Assembly: GCF_011516635.5 (NCBI RefSeq)
Contig: NZ_CP096255.1
Coordinates: forward strand, 3,780,501 to 3,844,500
Reading direction: 5' to 3'
DNA length: 64,000 bases
From: Bradyrhizobium barranii subsp. apii
GTDB lineage: Bacteria > Pseudomonadota > Alphaproteobacteria > Rhizobiales > Xanthobacteraceae
Part shown: one piece after another, positions 44,475 through 53,967 of the stretch
Layout: the number at the start of each line of letters is the position of its first letter
How positions within the stretch are numbered: the stretch's first letter is position 1
The notes under the pieces: model-generated
What the model was told of the DNA's origin: nothing
Seen by the model: only the letters and a program-made list of their open reading frames with translations
Databases searched by the model: none
Program-made: the position numbers and the translations under genes

Positions 44475-45719
44475 ATGGTAGTTGAAAATACCAAGCGATT
44501 GCAGGTGTTTACAAAACAACGGGTGATCACATCCGTAGTTTTACTGGCACTCGCCTGCGCCGGTGCCTATGGCTTCCTGCGTGCGGGGGCCAAGGAAAAG
44601 AGCCACTCCGAGGTCTCCAGCCAGTCGCGCAGGAATGCGCAGAATTTCACGCCGACGCCGTCCGAGTGGGCGACGCTGACGATCGAGCCGGTCAAGGCCA
44701 AGACCTTCCGGGCCGAATATGTCACCGAGGGCAAGGTCGCGGTCGATGAGGATCGCTCGACGCCGGTGTTCTCGCCCTATGCGGGCCGGGTGACCAAGCT
44801 GCTCGCCAAGCCGGGCGAGATGCTGAAGCAAGGTCAACCGCTGTTCACGATCGAGGCCGCCGACACCGTGCAGGCCCAGAACGATTTCATCGCTGCGATG
44901 ACCTCGCAGAACAAGGCGAAGTCTGCGATCGATCTTGCCGACATCCAGTTCAGGCGCGCCAAGGACCTCTATGAGGGCCGCGCCATTCCGCTGAAGGACT
45001 ATCAGCAGGCCGAAACGACCCAGGTCCAGGCGCAGAACGACGTGCGCTCCTCGGGGACGGCGCTGGAAGCCGCGCGCAACAAGCTGCGCATCCTCGGCTT
45101 CACCGACGAGACCATCAAGGCATTCCAGGACAAGGGCGTCATCGATCGGGAGATCACGATCTATTCGCCGATCTCCGGCACCGTCGTGCAGCGCAAGATC
45201 GGTCCGGGCCAATACGTCAATTCCGGCGCTAGCGATCCGGTCTTCGTGATCGGCGACCTCTCCACGGTCTGGCTCACCGCCTTCGTGCGCGAGAGCGATG
45301 CGGCCGCGGTGTGCATCGGCCAGGACATCAGCGTCAACGTGATGGCGCTGCCGGGCCACCCCCTGACCGCCAAGATCAACTACGTCGCCGCCGCCATCGA
45401 TCCCAACACCCGCCGCCTGCTGGTTCGCGCGACCATCGACAACAAGGACGGCCTGCTCAAGCCGGAAATGTTCGCCAACGTCACGATCTATTCGGCCGGC
45501 GACCGTGCCGCGCCGGCGGTGCCGAAGCAGGCGCTGATCTATGAGGCCGACAAGGTCCGCATCTGGGTCGCGCGCGAGGACAAGTCGGTCGAGCTGCGCC
45601 AGATCAAGACCGGCCTCATCAATGGCAATTTCGTCGAGGTCACCAGCAATCTGAAGCCAGGCGAGCAGGTCGTCACGAAGGGCAGCCTGTTCATCGACCG
45701 CGCGGCGTCCGGTAGCTGA
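44475..45719 (+). CDS. RND efflux periplasmic adaptor (CusB/CzcB type)
   Basis: Membrane-fusion protein linking an RND pump to an outer-membrane channel, 414 residues. A single N-terminal membrane anchor (VITSVVLLALACAGAYGFL, about residues 17-36) is followed by a lipoyl/barrel-sandwich half (SPYAGRVTKLLAKPGEMLKQGQPLF), a coiled-coil hairpin (about 130-200), the second lipoyl half (IYSPISGTVVQRKIGPGQYV) and a beta-barrel and membrane-proximal domain ending VVTKGSLFIDRA. It lacks the Met-rich N-terminus of copper CusB, so metal specificity is open. The pump gene starts 29 bases downstream. Confidence 0.9.
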   Translation: MVVENTKRLQVFTKQRVITSVVLLALACAGAYGFLRAGAKEKSHSEVSSQSRRNAQNFTPTPSEWATLTIEPVKAKTFRAEYVTEGKVAVDEDRSTPVFSPYAGRVTKLLAKPGEMLKQGQPLFTIEAADTVQAQNDFIAAMTSQNKAKSAIDLADIQFRRAKDLYEGRAIPLKDYQQAETTQVQAQNDVRSSGTALEAARNKLRILGFTDETIKAFQDKGVIDREITIYSPISGTVVQRKIGPGQYVNSGASDPVFVIGDLSTVWLTAFVRESDAAAVCIGQDISVNVMALPGHPLTAKINYVAAAIDPNTRRLLVRATIDNKDGLLKPEMFANVTIYSAGDRAAPAVPKQALIYEADKVRIWVAREDKSVELRQIKTGLINGNFVEVTSNLKPGEQVVTKGSLFIDRAASGS

Positions 45720-45748
45720 TCGACGACCCAAGAAAATTGAAGACCTGA

Positions 45749-48700
45749 ATGGATCGTCTCGTCGCCCTTGCCGTCAACCGGCGCTTCCTGATGGTCGGGA
45801 TGTTCGTCGCCGTGCTGATCGGCGGCGTGATCGCGTTCAACCAGCTCAACATCGAGGCCTATCCCGACCCGACGCCGCCGATGGTCGACATCGTGACGCA
45901 GAGTCCGGGCCTGTCGGCGGAGGAGATCGAGCGCTACATCACGATTCCGATCGAGACCCAGGTCGCGGGTCTGAAGAACCTCACGACGATCCGTACCATC
46001 TCGCTCTACGGCCTCTCCGACATCAAACTGCAGTTCTCCTTCGCCTATACGTATGACGAGGCGCAGCAGCAGGTCTTGAACCGCCTGGCGCAGCTCGCGC
46101 CGCTGCCGGGCAATGTGCAGCCGCAGATCTCGCCGCTCAGCCCGATCGGCGAAATCTTCCGCTACCGCCTCGTCGGTCCGCCGAACTACAGCGTGCTCGA
46201 CCTCAAGACCATCCAGGACTGGATCCTGCAGCGCCGCTTCCGCGCCGTGCCCGGCGTCATCGACGTCACCGGCTGGGGCGGCAAGAGCAAGACCTACGAG
46301 CTCCAGGTCGACTTCAACAAGCTCGTCGCCAACGGCCTGACGCTGCCGCAATTGCTCCAGGCGGTCAGCAATTCCAACGTCAATGTCGGCGGCAACACCG
46401 TCAATATCGGCCAGCAATCGGCCGTGGTACGCGGCGTCGGCCTGATCCGTTCCATCGACGACCTCGCCAACACCATGGTCTCGCAGACCAACGGCAATCC
46501 GGTGCTGGTCAAGGACGTCGCCACCGTCACCGTCGGTCAAAAACCCCGTCTCGGCATTGCCGGCCTCGACGATTCCGACGACATCGTGCAGGGCATCGTC
46601 CTGATGCGCCGCGGTGAGCAGAGCTCGCCAACCATCAAGCGCGTCCACCAGCTCGTTCAAACCATCAACGACTCCAGCATCCTGCCGCCCGGCGTGCGCA
46701 TCGAGCGCATCTACGATCGCGGGGACCTGATCGACCTCACCACCCACACCGTGCTGCACAACATGGTGGTCGGCATCCTGCTCATCGTGCTGTTGCAGTG
46801 GATCTTCCTCGGCGATCTCCGCAGCGCGCTGATCGTCGGCGCCACCATTCCGTTCGCGCTGTTCTTCGCCGTGATCATCCTGGTGCTGCGCGGGGAATCC
46901 GCGAATTTGCTGTCGGTCGGCGCCATCGATTTCGGCCTCATCGTGGACGCCACCGTCATCATGGTGGAAGCGATCTTCCGCCGCCTGACGCAGACCACGC
47001 CGGTGTCGGAATCCGAGCAGATGTCGCCCGAGACGCTGTTCGGCATGAAGAGCCACGCCATCCTCAGCGCCGCCGCCGACGTGTCGCGCTCGATCTTCTT
47101 TGCCGCCGCCATCATCATCGCGGCGTTCCTGCCGTTGTTCACGCTGTCCGGCGTCGAGGGCAACATCTTCGGGCCGATGGCGCGCACCTATGCCTATGCG
47201 CTCGCCGGCGGGCTGCTCGCGACCTTTACGGTGACCCCGGCGCTGTCCGCGATCATTCTGCCTGCGCATCTCGAGGAGACCGAGACGAGGGTCATGCGGA
47301 TCCTGCACCGGATCTACATGCCGGTGCTGAATTGGGCCGTCGCCAACCGCGGCATCATGCTCGGCGGCGCGGTCGGTCTCGTGCTGATGACGGTGGCGCT
47401 CAGCCGCCTGCTCGGCCTCGAATTCCTGCCCAAGCTGGAAGAGGGCAATCTCTGGATCCGCGCCACGCTGCCGCCGACCATCTCGCTCCAGGAAGGCAAC
47501 ACCTACGTCAACGAGATGCGCAAGCTGATCCGTGCCCGGCCCGAGGTGGAATCCGTGGTGTCGCAGCATGGCCGCCCCGATGACGGCACCGACGCTGCCG
47601 GCTTCTTCAACGCCGAGTTCTTCGCCCCCCTCAAGCCCGCAAGCCAATGGCCGGGAACGCACGACAAGGAAGAGTTGACCGCGCAGCTGTTGAAGCAGCT
47701 CGACGATCGCTTCCCCGGCGTCGAATTCAACTTCTCGCAATATCTCCAGGACAACGTCTCCGAAGCCGTCTCGGGCGTGAAAGGCGAGAACTCGATCAAG
47801 CTGTTCGGCAGCGATCTCCAGGCGCTCACCGACACCGCCAACAAGATCAAGTCGGTGCTGGCGACCGTGCAAGGCGTCACCGACCTTGCGGTGTTCACCT
47901 CACTCGGGCAGCCGACCATTCAGATTGACATCGACCGTGCCAAGGCCGCGCGCTATGGGCTCGCGCCCGGCGACATCAACGCCACCATCAAGGTCGCGAT
48001 CGGCGGCGATACCGCGGGCGATCTCTACGAGCCAGGCTCCGATCGTCACTTCCCGATCATCGTCCGTCTCGCGCCGGAATATCGCAGGAGCGCCGAGGCG
48101 ATCCAGAATTTGCGCATCGGCGCGCCAGGGCCGAACGGCACCGTCACGCAGATTCCCTTGAGCGAGGTCGCCACCATCAGCCTCGTCTCCGGTGCCGCCT
48201 ACATCTATCGCGAGCAGCAGGAACGCTATCTGCCGATCAAGTTCTCGGTGCGCGAGCGCGACCTCGGCAGCGCGATCCGCGAGGCGCAACAGAAGGTCGC
48301 CGAGCAGGTGCAGCTGCCGCCCGGCTCGCACATGGACTGGGTCGGCGAGTTCGGCAATCTCCAGGACGCCATCCGCCGGCTGTCGATCGTGGTGCCGATC
48401 TCGCTGACGTTGATCGGCGTGCTGCTCTGGTTCAATTTCGGCTCGATGACCGACACGCTGCTTGCCATGAGCGTGATCCCGATGGCGATCTTCGGCGGCG
48501 TGCTCGGGCTGTTGATCACCGGCACTGCGTTCAGCGTCTCCGCCGCGATCGGATTCATCGCGCTGTTCGGCATCGCGGTCATGGACGGCATCATCATCCT
48601 GTCGCAGTTCAACCAGCTCATCGAAGAGGGCATGGACCGCGTGAGCGCGGTGATACGCACCGGCGAGTTGCAGCTCCGGCCGGTGCTGATGACCTGCGTC

Positions 48701-48865
48701 GTTGCCGGCGTCGGCCTGCTGCCGGCGGCGCTGTCGGAAGGCATCGGCTCGCAGGTGCAGAAGCCGCTCGCCGTCGTCGTCGTCACCGGCATGATGCTCG
48801 CGCCGGTCGTGATCCTGGTGACCTTGCCGGTCCTGATCTCCTTCTTCTCCCGCGGCGCGCGCTGA
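45749..48865 (+). CDS. RND efflux pump, heavy-metal (CzcA/CusA) type
   Basis: Inner-membrane proton antiporter of the RND family, 1038 residues, with twelve membrane helices and two large periplasmic loops. The proton-relay helix reads DFGLIVDATVIMVEAIFRR, with the Asp-Asp-Glu spacing seen in heavy-metal RND pumps; the opening MDRLVALAVNRRFLMVG and YPDPTPPMVDI are also typical. It follows its adaptor gene but has no outer-membrane factor in the same operon; a TolC-like gene lies 1.6 kb further on the other strand. The metal or drug exported is unknown. Confidence 0.9.
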   Translation: MDRLVALAVNRRFLMVGMFVAVLIGGVIAFNQLNIEAYPDPTPPMVDIVTQSPGLSAEEIERYITIPIETQVAGLKNLTTIRTISLYGLSDIKLQFSFAYTYDEAQQQVLNRLAQLAPLPGNVQPQISPLSPIGEIFRYRLVGPPNYSVLDLKTIQDWILQRRFRAVPGVIDVTGWGGKSKTYELQVDFNKLVANGLTLPQLLQAVSNSNVNVGGNTVNIGQQSAVVRGVGLIRSIDDLANTMVSQTNGNPVLVKDVATVTVGQKPRLGIAGLDDSDDIVQGIVLMRRGEQSSPTIKRVHQLVQTINDSSILPPGVRIERIYDRGDLIDLTTHTVLHNMVVGILLIVLLQWIFLGDLRSALIVGATIPFALFFAVIILVLRGESANLLSVGAIDFGLIVDATVIMVEAIFRRLTQTTPVSESEQMSPETLFGMKSHAILSAAADVSRSIFFAAAIIIAAFLPLFTLSGVEGNIFGPMARTYAYALAGGLLATFTVTPALSAIILPAHLEETETRVMRILHRIYMPVLNWAVANRGIMLGGAVGLVLMTVALSRLLGLEFLPKLEEGNLWIRATLPPTISLQEGNTYVNEMRKLIRARPEVESVVSQHGRPDDGTDAAGFFNAEFFAPLKPASQWPGTHDKEELTAQLLKQLDDRFPGVEFNFSQYLQDNVSEAVSGVKGENSIKLFGSDLQALTDTANKIKSVLATVQGVTDLAVFTSLGQPTIQIDIDRAKAARYGLAPGDINATIKVAIGGDTAGDLYEPGSDRHFPIIVRLAPEYRRSAEAIQNLRIGAPGPNGTVTQIPLSEVATISLVSGAAYIYREQQERYLPIKFSVRERDLGSAIREAQQKVAEQVQLPPGSHMDWVGEFGNLQDAIRRLSIVVPISLTLIGVLLWFNFGSMTDTLLAMSVIPMAIFGGVLGLLITGTAFSVSAAIGFIALFGIAVMDGIIILSQFNQLIEEGMDRVSAVIRTGELQLRPVLMTCVVAGVGLLPAALSEGIGSQVQKPLAVVVVTGMMLAPVVILVTLPVLISFFSRGAR

Positions 48866-48885
48866 TCGCGCGCCGTCGCCGCGCC

Positions 48886-49848
48886 TCAGAATCCGTAGAG
48901 ACGCGCGGGATTGTCGACCAGGATCTTCTTGCGCACCTCCGCATCCGGCGCCCACACAGGAAGCTGGTTGAGGAGCCGGCCGTCTTCGATCTGATAGAAG
49001 GGCGCGATGTCGGTGGGCTTGCGTCCCTCGACGGGGCTGGAATCCGGATGCGGCCAGTCGGTGCCCCAGACGATGCGGTCCGGGTTCGCCGCGATCAGCG
49101 CCCGGGCATAGGGCACCATGTCCTGATAGTCGGGCGCGAGGTTCGACGAGCGATAGGCTCCCGAGATCTTCACATAGGCCTTGCCGGATTTGACGAGCGC
49201 GATCAGGTCGGAGAATCCCGGCTGCTCCAGTCCGAGCGACGCCTCGAGGCCGCCGAAATGGTCGAACACGGCCGGCACGGGCGAAGCCAGCACGAGCTCC
49301 TTGATCGCCGAGATCATCGGCAGCGTGGTGTAGAGCTGCACGTGCCAGCCGCGCGCCTTCATGCGCTCGACGGCGGCGGTGAAGCGCGCGCGGCCGACAT
49401 TCGGATCGCTGACGCCGCCGGTGGCGAGATTGATGCGGCTGCCGCGAAAACCGTCCGCCTGCATCGCGTCGAGCTGTGCTTCGGTCGTCTTGTCGTCGAT
49501 CACGGCCACTCCGCGCGCTGTCGCGCCGCGCGCCTTCATGCCGAACAAGGTGGAGGAATTGTCGGTGCCGTAGACGCTCGGCGTCACGATCACCACGCGC
49601 TCGATATGCAGCGCCTTGTGCAGCGCCGCCATTTCCTCGGGGCTTGCCGGTTCCGGCGTATAGACGCGCCCCGCGAAGAACGGAAACTTTTCGACATCAC
49701 CATGGATGTGCGTGTGGCAGTCGCAGGCAAGGGCCGGAACGTCGAAATCGACCGGCGTCGCGGGCTGCGCCGCACGGGCGTGAGCTTTGTTGGTCATGAC
49801 TACTCCGGCGGCAAGGGAGGCAAGCAGGACGCTGCGTCGGTTGAGCAT
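48886..49848 (-). CDS. Exported TIM-barrel amidohydrolase (PF04909-like)
   Basis: A 320-residue metal-dependent hydrolase related to 4-sulfomuconolactone hydrolase and pyrone-dicarboxylate lactonase. Metal ligands are in CDCHTHIHG near residue 45 and WGTDWPHPDSS near the C-terminus; FDHFGG lies in the barrel. The N-terminus MLNRRSVLLASLAAGVVMTNKAHARA is a twin-arginine-like signal, so it is exported. The substrate is probably a lactone or aromatic acid derivative, but it is not determined by the context. It converges on the RND pump gene with 20 bases between stops. Confidence 0.85.
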   Translation of the reverse strand: MLNRRSVLLASLAAGVVMTNKAHARAAQPATPVDFDVPALACDCHTHIHGDVEKFPFFAGRVYTPEPASPEEMAALHKALHIERVVIVTPSVYGTDNSSTLFGMKARGATARGVAVIDDKTTEAQLDAMQADGFRGSRINLATGGVSDPNVGRARFTAAVERMKARGWHVQLYTTLPMISAIKELVLASPVPAVFDHFGGLEASLGLEQPGFSDLIALVKSGKAYVKISGAYRSSNLAPDYQDMVPYARALIAANPDRIVWGTDWPHPDSSPVEGRKPTDIAPFYQIEDGRLLNQLPVWAPDAEVRKKILVDNPARLYGF

Positions 49849-49894
49849 GGTTCTCTCCCTGCTTCGTTATTTTTGAGGTGGGACCGGAACAATA

Positions 49895-50462
49895 TCACAT
49901 CAGCCCGGTAACCCGCTCCGCTTCGCTGCATAGCTGCTCGACAAGATCCGCAAGCGGGCGTGAGCCGTCGATGCGCACGACCGGGCAGGGCAGGCCCGCG
50001 AGCCAGGCCTCATCTTTTGTGAGACTGCGGCCCTCGCGATCGCCGGCTTCGTAGCGCGAGGCCCATTCGACGAACGACTCCGTCTCCTCATGACGCCAGC
50101 CGCCCTGTGCGACGGCATCAGCTCCGAAATGCGTAGCCTCGCGGCCACGCAGGCGCTGCAAGCGAAGCTCGCGCGGTCGTCACAAAGACGACAAGATCGA
50201 AGAACGGGACGAGCTCGTCGCCCCAGCCGGTGACGGTTCCGCTCAGCACCCAGTCGCGGCGCGGCAGAAACATCTCGCGCATCAGGCGCAGGCGCTCCGC
50301 GGCAGGGCGCGTCGTCTGGTAGGGTGGCACGGTCGGCAGCCAGAAATAGTCGTCGCTGTCGTGATGCGGCAGCGCAAGCCTGTCGGCGAGCGCGCGACCG
50401 AGCGTCGTCACGCCGGAGCCCGAAGCTCCCATCAGATGGATGCGGCGGCTCTTCATCGGCAT
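49895..50462 (-). pseudogene. P-loop kinase (adenylate/shikimate-kinase-like), frameshifted
   Basis: Two overlapping reading frames together make one small P-loop kinase. The first part (from the start at 50462) has the Walker A HLMGASGSGVTTLGRAL and runs to FFDLVVFVTTAR. The second part, in another frame, continues QRLRGREATHFGADAVAQGGW to EQLCSEAERVTGLM. The total of 568 bases is one base too many for a 188-codon gene, so a single extra base near 50155-50170 would explain the break. It could be a sequencing error or a true loss of function. The substrate is unknown. Confidence 0.7.
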
Positions 50463-50481
50463 CAGGCCAGACGATTTGAAA

Positions 50482-51912
50482 CTACTGCCCCGACGGCGTG
50501 CGCAGGCCGTGCCAGGCGTCGCGGACCTGCTGGTAATGCACCTCGGGCAGATAGTCCGGCGTGTTGAGGCTGAGCGTCTTGACGTCGAGATGGCCGACGG
50601 CGCTGAGCAGCGTGTAGGAAGCGATGACGCGGTCGCGCAGTGCGCCGATCAGGCGGGCCTTGGCCTGGATCAAATCGGCCTGCGAGTTCAGCACGTCCAC
50701 CGTTGTGCGCTGCCCGCCGGCGGCCTCGCGCTGCACGCCCTGGAGCGCGACGGTCGCCGCCTTCACCTCTGATTCGGAAGCGGAGACCGTGATCTTGGCG
50801 CCCTCATTGGCGACCCAGGCGCTGGTCGCCGCCGTGCGCGCCTGGTTGCGGACCTGGTCGAGCACGAGCCGGCTCTGCGCCGTGATCTCCTTGGCCTGTC
50901 GGGTCTGTGCGGCGGCCTGGCCGCCGTCGTAGATCGGCGCGGTGACGTTGGCGACGATCGAGGCCTGGTCTTCGGCGATGGTGCTCAGCGTCGGGTCGTT
51001 GCTGCGGCTGCGGCTGGCGCTGCCCTGAAGACTGGCGCTCGGCAGCAGCGCGCCCTCGGCGACGCGGATGTTGGTCGAGGCGACATCGACGTCGAAGCCT
51101 GCCGCCATCACCGCTGGATGCTGGCGGATCGCCGTCGTCAGAGCATCCTCGCGGCTCTTCGGCAGATAGCGGTCGACGACTTCGGCGGGCCGAAGCTGCG
51201 ATGGCGCATTGCCGATCACCTGCGCGTAGACCGCCTGGCTCACCGCCAGCGCGACTTCCGCGGCGTTGAGATCGGCGAGCCCCCGGCTGAGCCGCGCCTC
51301 GGCCTGGGCGCTGTCGGTCGGCGTGACGTCGCCGGCGTTGAGGCGGCGCTGAGTGACGGCGAGCGTCTCGCGCAGGAACGCGACGTTGGAGCGTTGCGCC
51401 TCGACCAGTGACTGGTTGGCCAGCACGTTGGTGTAGGCGGTGACCGCGTCGAGCAGCACGCCTTGGCCGACATTGCGCAGAGCCTCGCGGCCGGACTGCA
51501 CCTGAAGTTCCGCAGCGCGGACGCTGTTGGCGGTGCGGAACCCGTTGAACAGGGTCTGCGTCACGGTGACGCCGATGAGCCACGGCTTCAGATTGGCGGT
51601 CTGGATCGTGTTGTCGGGGAGCAAATTGCGCACCGATTGCAGGCCGGCGCTGAGGCTTGCCACGATCTGCGGCCGGTAGCCGGCGAGCGCCTGCGGCACG
51701 TTTTCATCTGTGGCGCGTTGCCGCGCGCGCTCGGCATTGAGCTGCGGGTTGGTCTGGTAGGCCTTGGCGAGCGCCTCAGGCAGGGCTTCCGCCCATGCGG
51801 CGGAGGGCAGGGCGCAACAGAGCGCCAGCGTGGTCCATGTCGCAAGCACAGGACCCACGCCCGATCGATGCCGCGTCATCACGCGACCAACTCTGGCGGC
51901 ACGCCCAATCAT
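50482..51912 (-). CDS. TolC-family outer-membrane channel
   Basis: Outer-membrane factor for tripartite efflux or type I secretion, 476 residues. A signal peptide ends near ALCCALPSAAWAEA. The two OEP repeats are visible: LPEALAKAYQTNPQLNAERARQRATDENVPQALAGYRPQI, and the second with NIRVAEGALLPSASLQGSASRS and YDGGQAAAQTRQAKE. Long coiled-coil helices (TPTDSAQAEARL, TTVDVLNSQADLIQAKARL) complete the tunnel. AGGATTAC before the ATG at 51912 supports that start over the in-frame ATG at 51879. It could serve the RND pump upstream, but it is on the opposite strand and probably acts with several pumps. Confidence 0.92.
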   Translation of the reverse strand: MIGRAARVGRVMTRHRSGVGPVLATWTTLALCCALPSAAWAEALPEALAKAYQTNPQLNAERARQRATDENVPQALAGYRPQIVASLSAGLQSVRNLLPDNTIQTANLKPWLIGVTVTQTLFNGFRTANSVRAAELQVQSGREALRNVGQGVLLDAVTAYTNVLANQSLVEAQRSNVAFLRETLAVTQRRLNAGDVTPTDSAQAEARLSRGLADLNAAEVALAVSQAVYAQVIGNAPSQLRPAEVVDRYLPKSREDALTTAIRQHPAVMAAGFDVDVASTNIRVAEGALLPSASLQGSASRSRSNDPTLSTIAEDQASIVANVTAPIYDGGQAAAQTRQAKEITAQSRLVLDQVRNQARTAATSAWVANEGAKITVSASESEVKAATVALQGVQREAAGGQRTTVDVLNSQADLIQAKARLIGALRDRVIASYTLLSAVGHLDVKTLSLNTPDYLPEVHYQQVRDAWHGLRTPSGQ

Positions 51913-52100
51913 GTAATCCTGCTAAACCCCGGCTGTCCGCCCCCGCCGACGGTGGCCTCTTAACTGTTTAACCAGCCGGGGTCCCGCAGGCAAACTGCCG
52001 CGGGGAAAACCCCCATCTATTCCGTGCTTGTTGCAGGTGCGTCACAGGGCTTCTGCACCAGGGCGGCGAAGCCTTACACCGGCCTGACCGCTCGCGGGCA

Positions 52101-52880
52101 TTACCGGTTCTTGTTGACAGGCTTGCGCTTCTCGATGAACGCCGCCATGCCCTCGGAGCGGTCCTCTAGCGCGAAGGTCGCGTGAAACAGGTTGCGCTCG
52201 ACGCTCATGCCTTCGGCGAGCGTGGTCTCGAAGGCGCGGTTGACCGCTTCCTTGGCCATGGCGACGGCGGGCCGCGACATCGATGCGATCTTCTCGGCGG
52301 CTTCCATGACCTCGTCCATGAGCTTGTCAGCGGGCACGATGCGGCTGACGAGGCCTGAGCGCTCCGCTTCCGCCGCATCCATCATGCGGCCGGTGAGGCA
52401 GAGGTCCATCGCCTTCGACTTGCCGATCGCGCGGGTCAGGCGCTGGGTGCCGCCGATGCCGGGAATGGTGCCGAGCGTGATTTCGGGTTGGCCGAACCTG
52501 GCGGTGTCGGCGGCGATGATGAAGTCGCACATCATGGCGAGCTCGCAGCCGCCGCCGAGCGCATAGCCCGCGACCGCGGCGATGGTCGGCTTGCGGCAGC
52601 GCGCGACGCGGTCGCCGCCGATCGCGGCGAAATCCTCGGAGAACATGTCGATGAAGCCTTTCGGCTGCATCTCCTTGATGTCGGCGCCGGCGGCAAAGGC
52701 CTTCTCGCTGCCGGTCACGACGATGCAGCCGATGGCGTCATCGGCCTCGAGATCGTCGACGGCCGCGGCGATCTCGCGGAACACGCCGAAGGAGAGCGCA
52801 TTGAGCATCTTCGGCCGGTTCAGCTTGATGATGCCGACCGCGCCTTTGCTCTCGACGATGATGTGTTCGAACGTGCTCAT
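52101..52880 (-). CDS. Enoyl-CoA hydratase
   Basis: A 259-residue crotonase-fold enzyme that hydrates 2-enoyl-CoA in beta-oxidation. Oxyanion-hole segments are KAFAAGADIKEM and GYALGGGCELAMMCD; the catalytic Glu is in GQPEITLGTIPGIGGTQRL. Its close match along the whole length to the short-chain enoyl-CoA hydratases of alphaproteobacteria is clear by eye. GGTGGAGC upstream supports the start. It stands alone; its neighbours are not fatty-acid genes. Confidence 0.93.
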   Translation of the reverse strand: MSTFEHIIVESKGAVGIIKLNRPKMLNALSFGVFREIAAAVDDLEADDAIGCIVVTGSEKAFAAGADIKEMQPKGFIDMFSEDFAAIGGDRVARCRKPTIAAVAGYALGGGCELAMMCDFIIAADTARFGQPEITLGTIPGIGGTQRLTRAIGKSKAMDLCLTGRMMDAAEAERSGLVSRIVPADKLMDEVMEAAEKIASMSRPAVAMAKEAVNRAFETTLAEGMSVERNLFHATFALEDRSEGMAAFIEKRKPVNKNR

Positions 52881-52964
52881 GCTCCACCCACGCGTTTGAT
52901 TGGGCGGGCAATGTGCCCGCTGGCGCGGTGGGCTTCAAGGGCCGAAAAGCTGTCGGAACGAGGC

Positions 52965-53038
52965 CGTCCGGAACGCGCGGCGAGACACGCGTTCCGGACG
53001 AGGTCCCTCACCCCAAAATCAGGCCAAAAATCAGGCCA
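52965..53038. repeat. Perfect 13-bp hairpin plus 12-base tandem repeat
   Basis: CGTCCGGAACGCG (52965-52977) and CGCGTTCCGGACG (52988-53000) form a perfect stem with a 10-base loop. Fifteen bases later AAAATCAGGCCA occurs twice in tandem (53015-53026 and 53027-53038). They lie between two leftward genes. No T run follows on either strand, so this is not a standard terminator. Confidence 0.7.
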
Positions 53039-53042
53039 AGCA

Positions 53043-53678
53043 TCAAGCGAAGAACATGCGTGCGGCAGACGCCAGCGTCAGCAGCGTGCCGACGCCGATG
53101 AAGATCTTGCCGATCAGCGAGCTCTGGTCCCAGGCCGAGCTGTGGCTGCTCGCCATCACCGGCGCCGGCCGCGCGTCGGTTGCGGCGATCACCGCCTTCT
53201 GTGCCGGCGGGTCCTGTTGGAGGGCGCGGTCGATGTCGTTGAGCTGATCGGGCGCCACCACCTGAGCCTCGTCATTCGGCGCGGTGGTATTATCGGCTGC
53301 AGCCTGAACGTTGTCGTTGGCGCGGCCGGTCAACGCGGAGGCCGCGGCAGCCGTGGGCGTATCGGCTGCGGCGATCTGCGCGTTGGCGTTGGCGACTGCC
53401 GGCGGCATCTGGCTCAAGGCCGGCACGTCGTTTTCGGCCTTCGCCGCGCCGTCCTTCTTGTCGGCCTTGTCGTCGGATTTCTGCGCCGTCTTGCCGCTGT
53501 CGCGGTGGCGCGATGCATGGCGCCGCTGCGTGCTCGGCTTGACTGCGTCGGCCTGGTTGCCCGCGCTGTCCGATTTGCTGCTTGCGGCTGAACTCGGTGC
53601 CGCCTGTGCAGCGGCTCCGACCAGCACGAAAAGGCCGGCAAGAAGAATCAGTGCGGCGCGCCCGCTGGCTTTCATCAT
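53043..53678 (-). CDS. Ala-rich envelope protein with C-terminal membrane anchor, unknown function
   Basis: A 211-residue protein of low complexity. Residues 1-26 are a Sec signal (RAALILLAGLFVLVGAAAQAA). The middle (about 30-170) is an extended Ala/Asp/Lys/Asn-rich region without a recognisable fold (KTAQKSDDKADKKDGAAK). A C-terminal hydrophobic helix, LIGKIFIGVGTLLTLASAARMFFA, would anchor it in the inner membrane. GGGGAG upstream supports the ATG at 53678. No family was recognised. It lies divergent from the SigF-like sigma gene and its region could include a shared promoter. Confidence 0.6.
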   Translation of the reverse strand: MMKASGRAALILLAGLFVLVGAAAQAAPSSAASSKSDSAGNQADAVKPSTQRRHASRHRDSGKTAQKSDDKADKKDGAAKAENDVPALSQMPPAVANANAQIAAADTPTAAAASALTGRANDNVQAAADNTTAPNDEAQVVAPDQLNDIDRALQQDPPAQKAVIAATDARPAPVMASSHSSAWDQSSLIGKIFIGVGTLLTLASAARMFFA

Positions 53679-53925
53679 GTTGACGATCTCCCCAATTCCG
53701 CCTGTCCCGGGGACGAACAGAGACCCTGGGGCGTGACCACAGCGGGGCAAAAAATGGGAATCTTCGGGCTATCCCGGGCAAAAGCGGGGCAAGCCGCCGC
53801 CTCGCAACCGGTCGCCGGATGCGGACGGGACCGATCGGTGTTATGAGCCGTCGCGGGTTTCGACGGCCGCATCGCGTGGCGAGGCATGGCACAGATCACG
53901 AAGTCGTGATTGTTCTGGTGCCGGC

Positions 53926-53950
53926 GTAACAAACTGAAAGAGCTGCCGAA
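53926..53950 (+). promoter_or_regulatory. Candidate SigF-type ECF promoter (GTAAC-N16-CGAA)
   Basis: GTAAC at 53926-53930 and CGAA at 53947-53950, with 16 bases between, resemble the -35/-10 pair that I recall for SigF-controlled promoters in Caulobacter. It lies 18 bases before the start of the SigF-like gene, the position expected for autoregulation. Confidence 0.5.
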
Positions 53951-53967
53951 TTGCATGGTGAGGGCGC

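Noticed and set aside
45539..47872. Long open frame (777 codons) antisense to the RND pump
   Set aside because: Same reason: high-GC antisense shadow of a well-supported gene.
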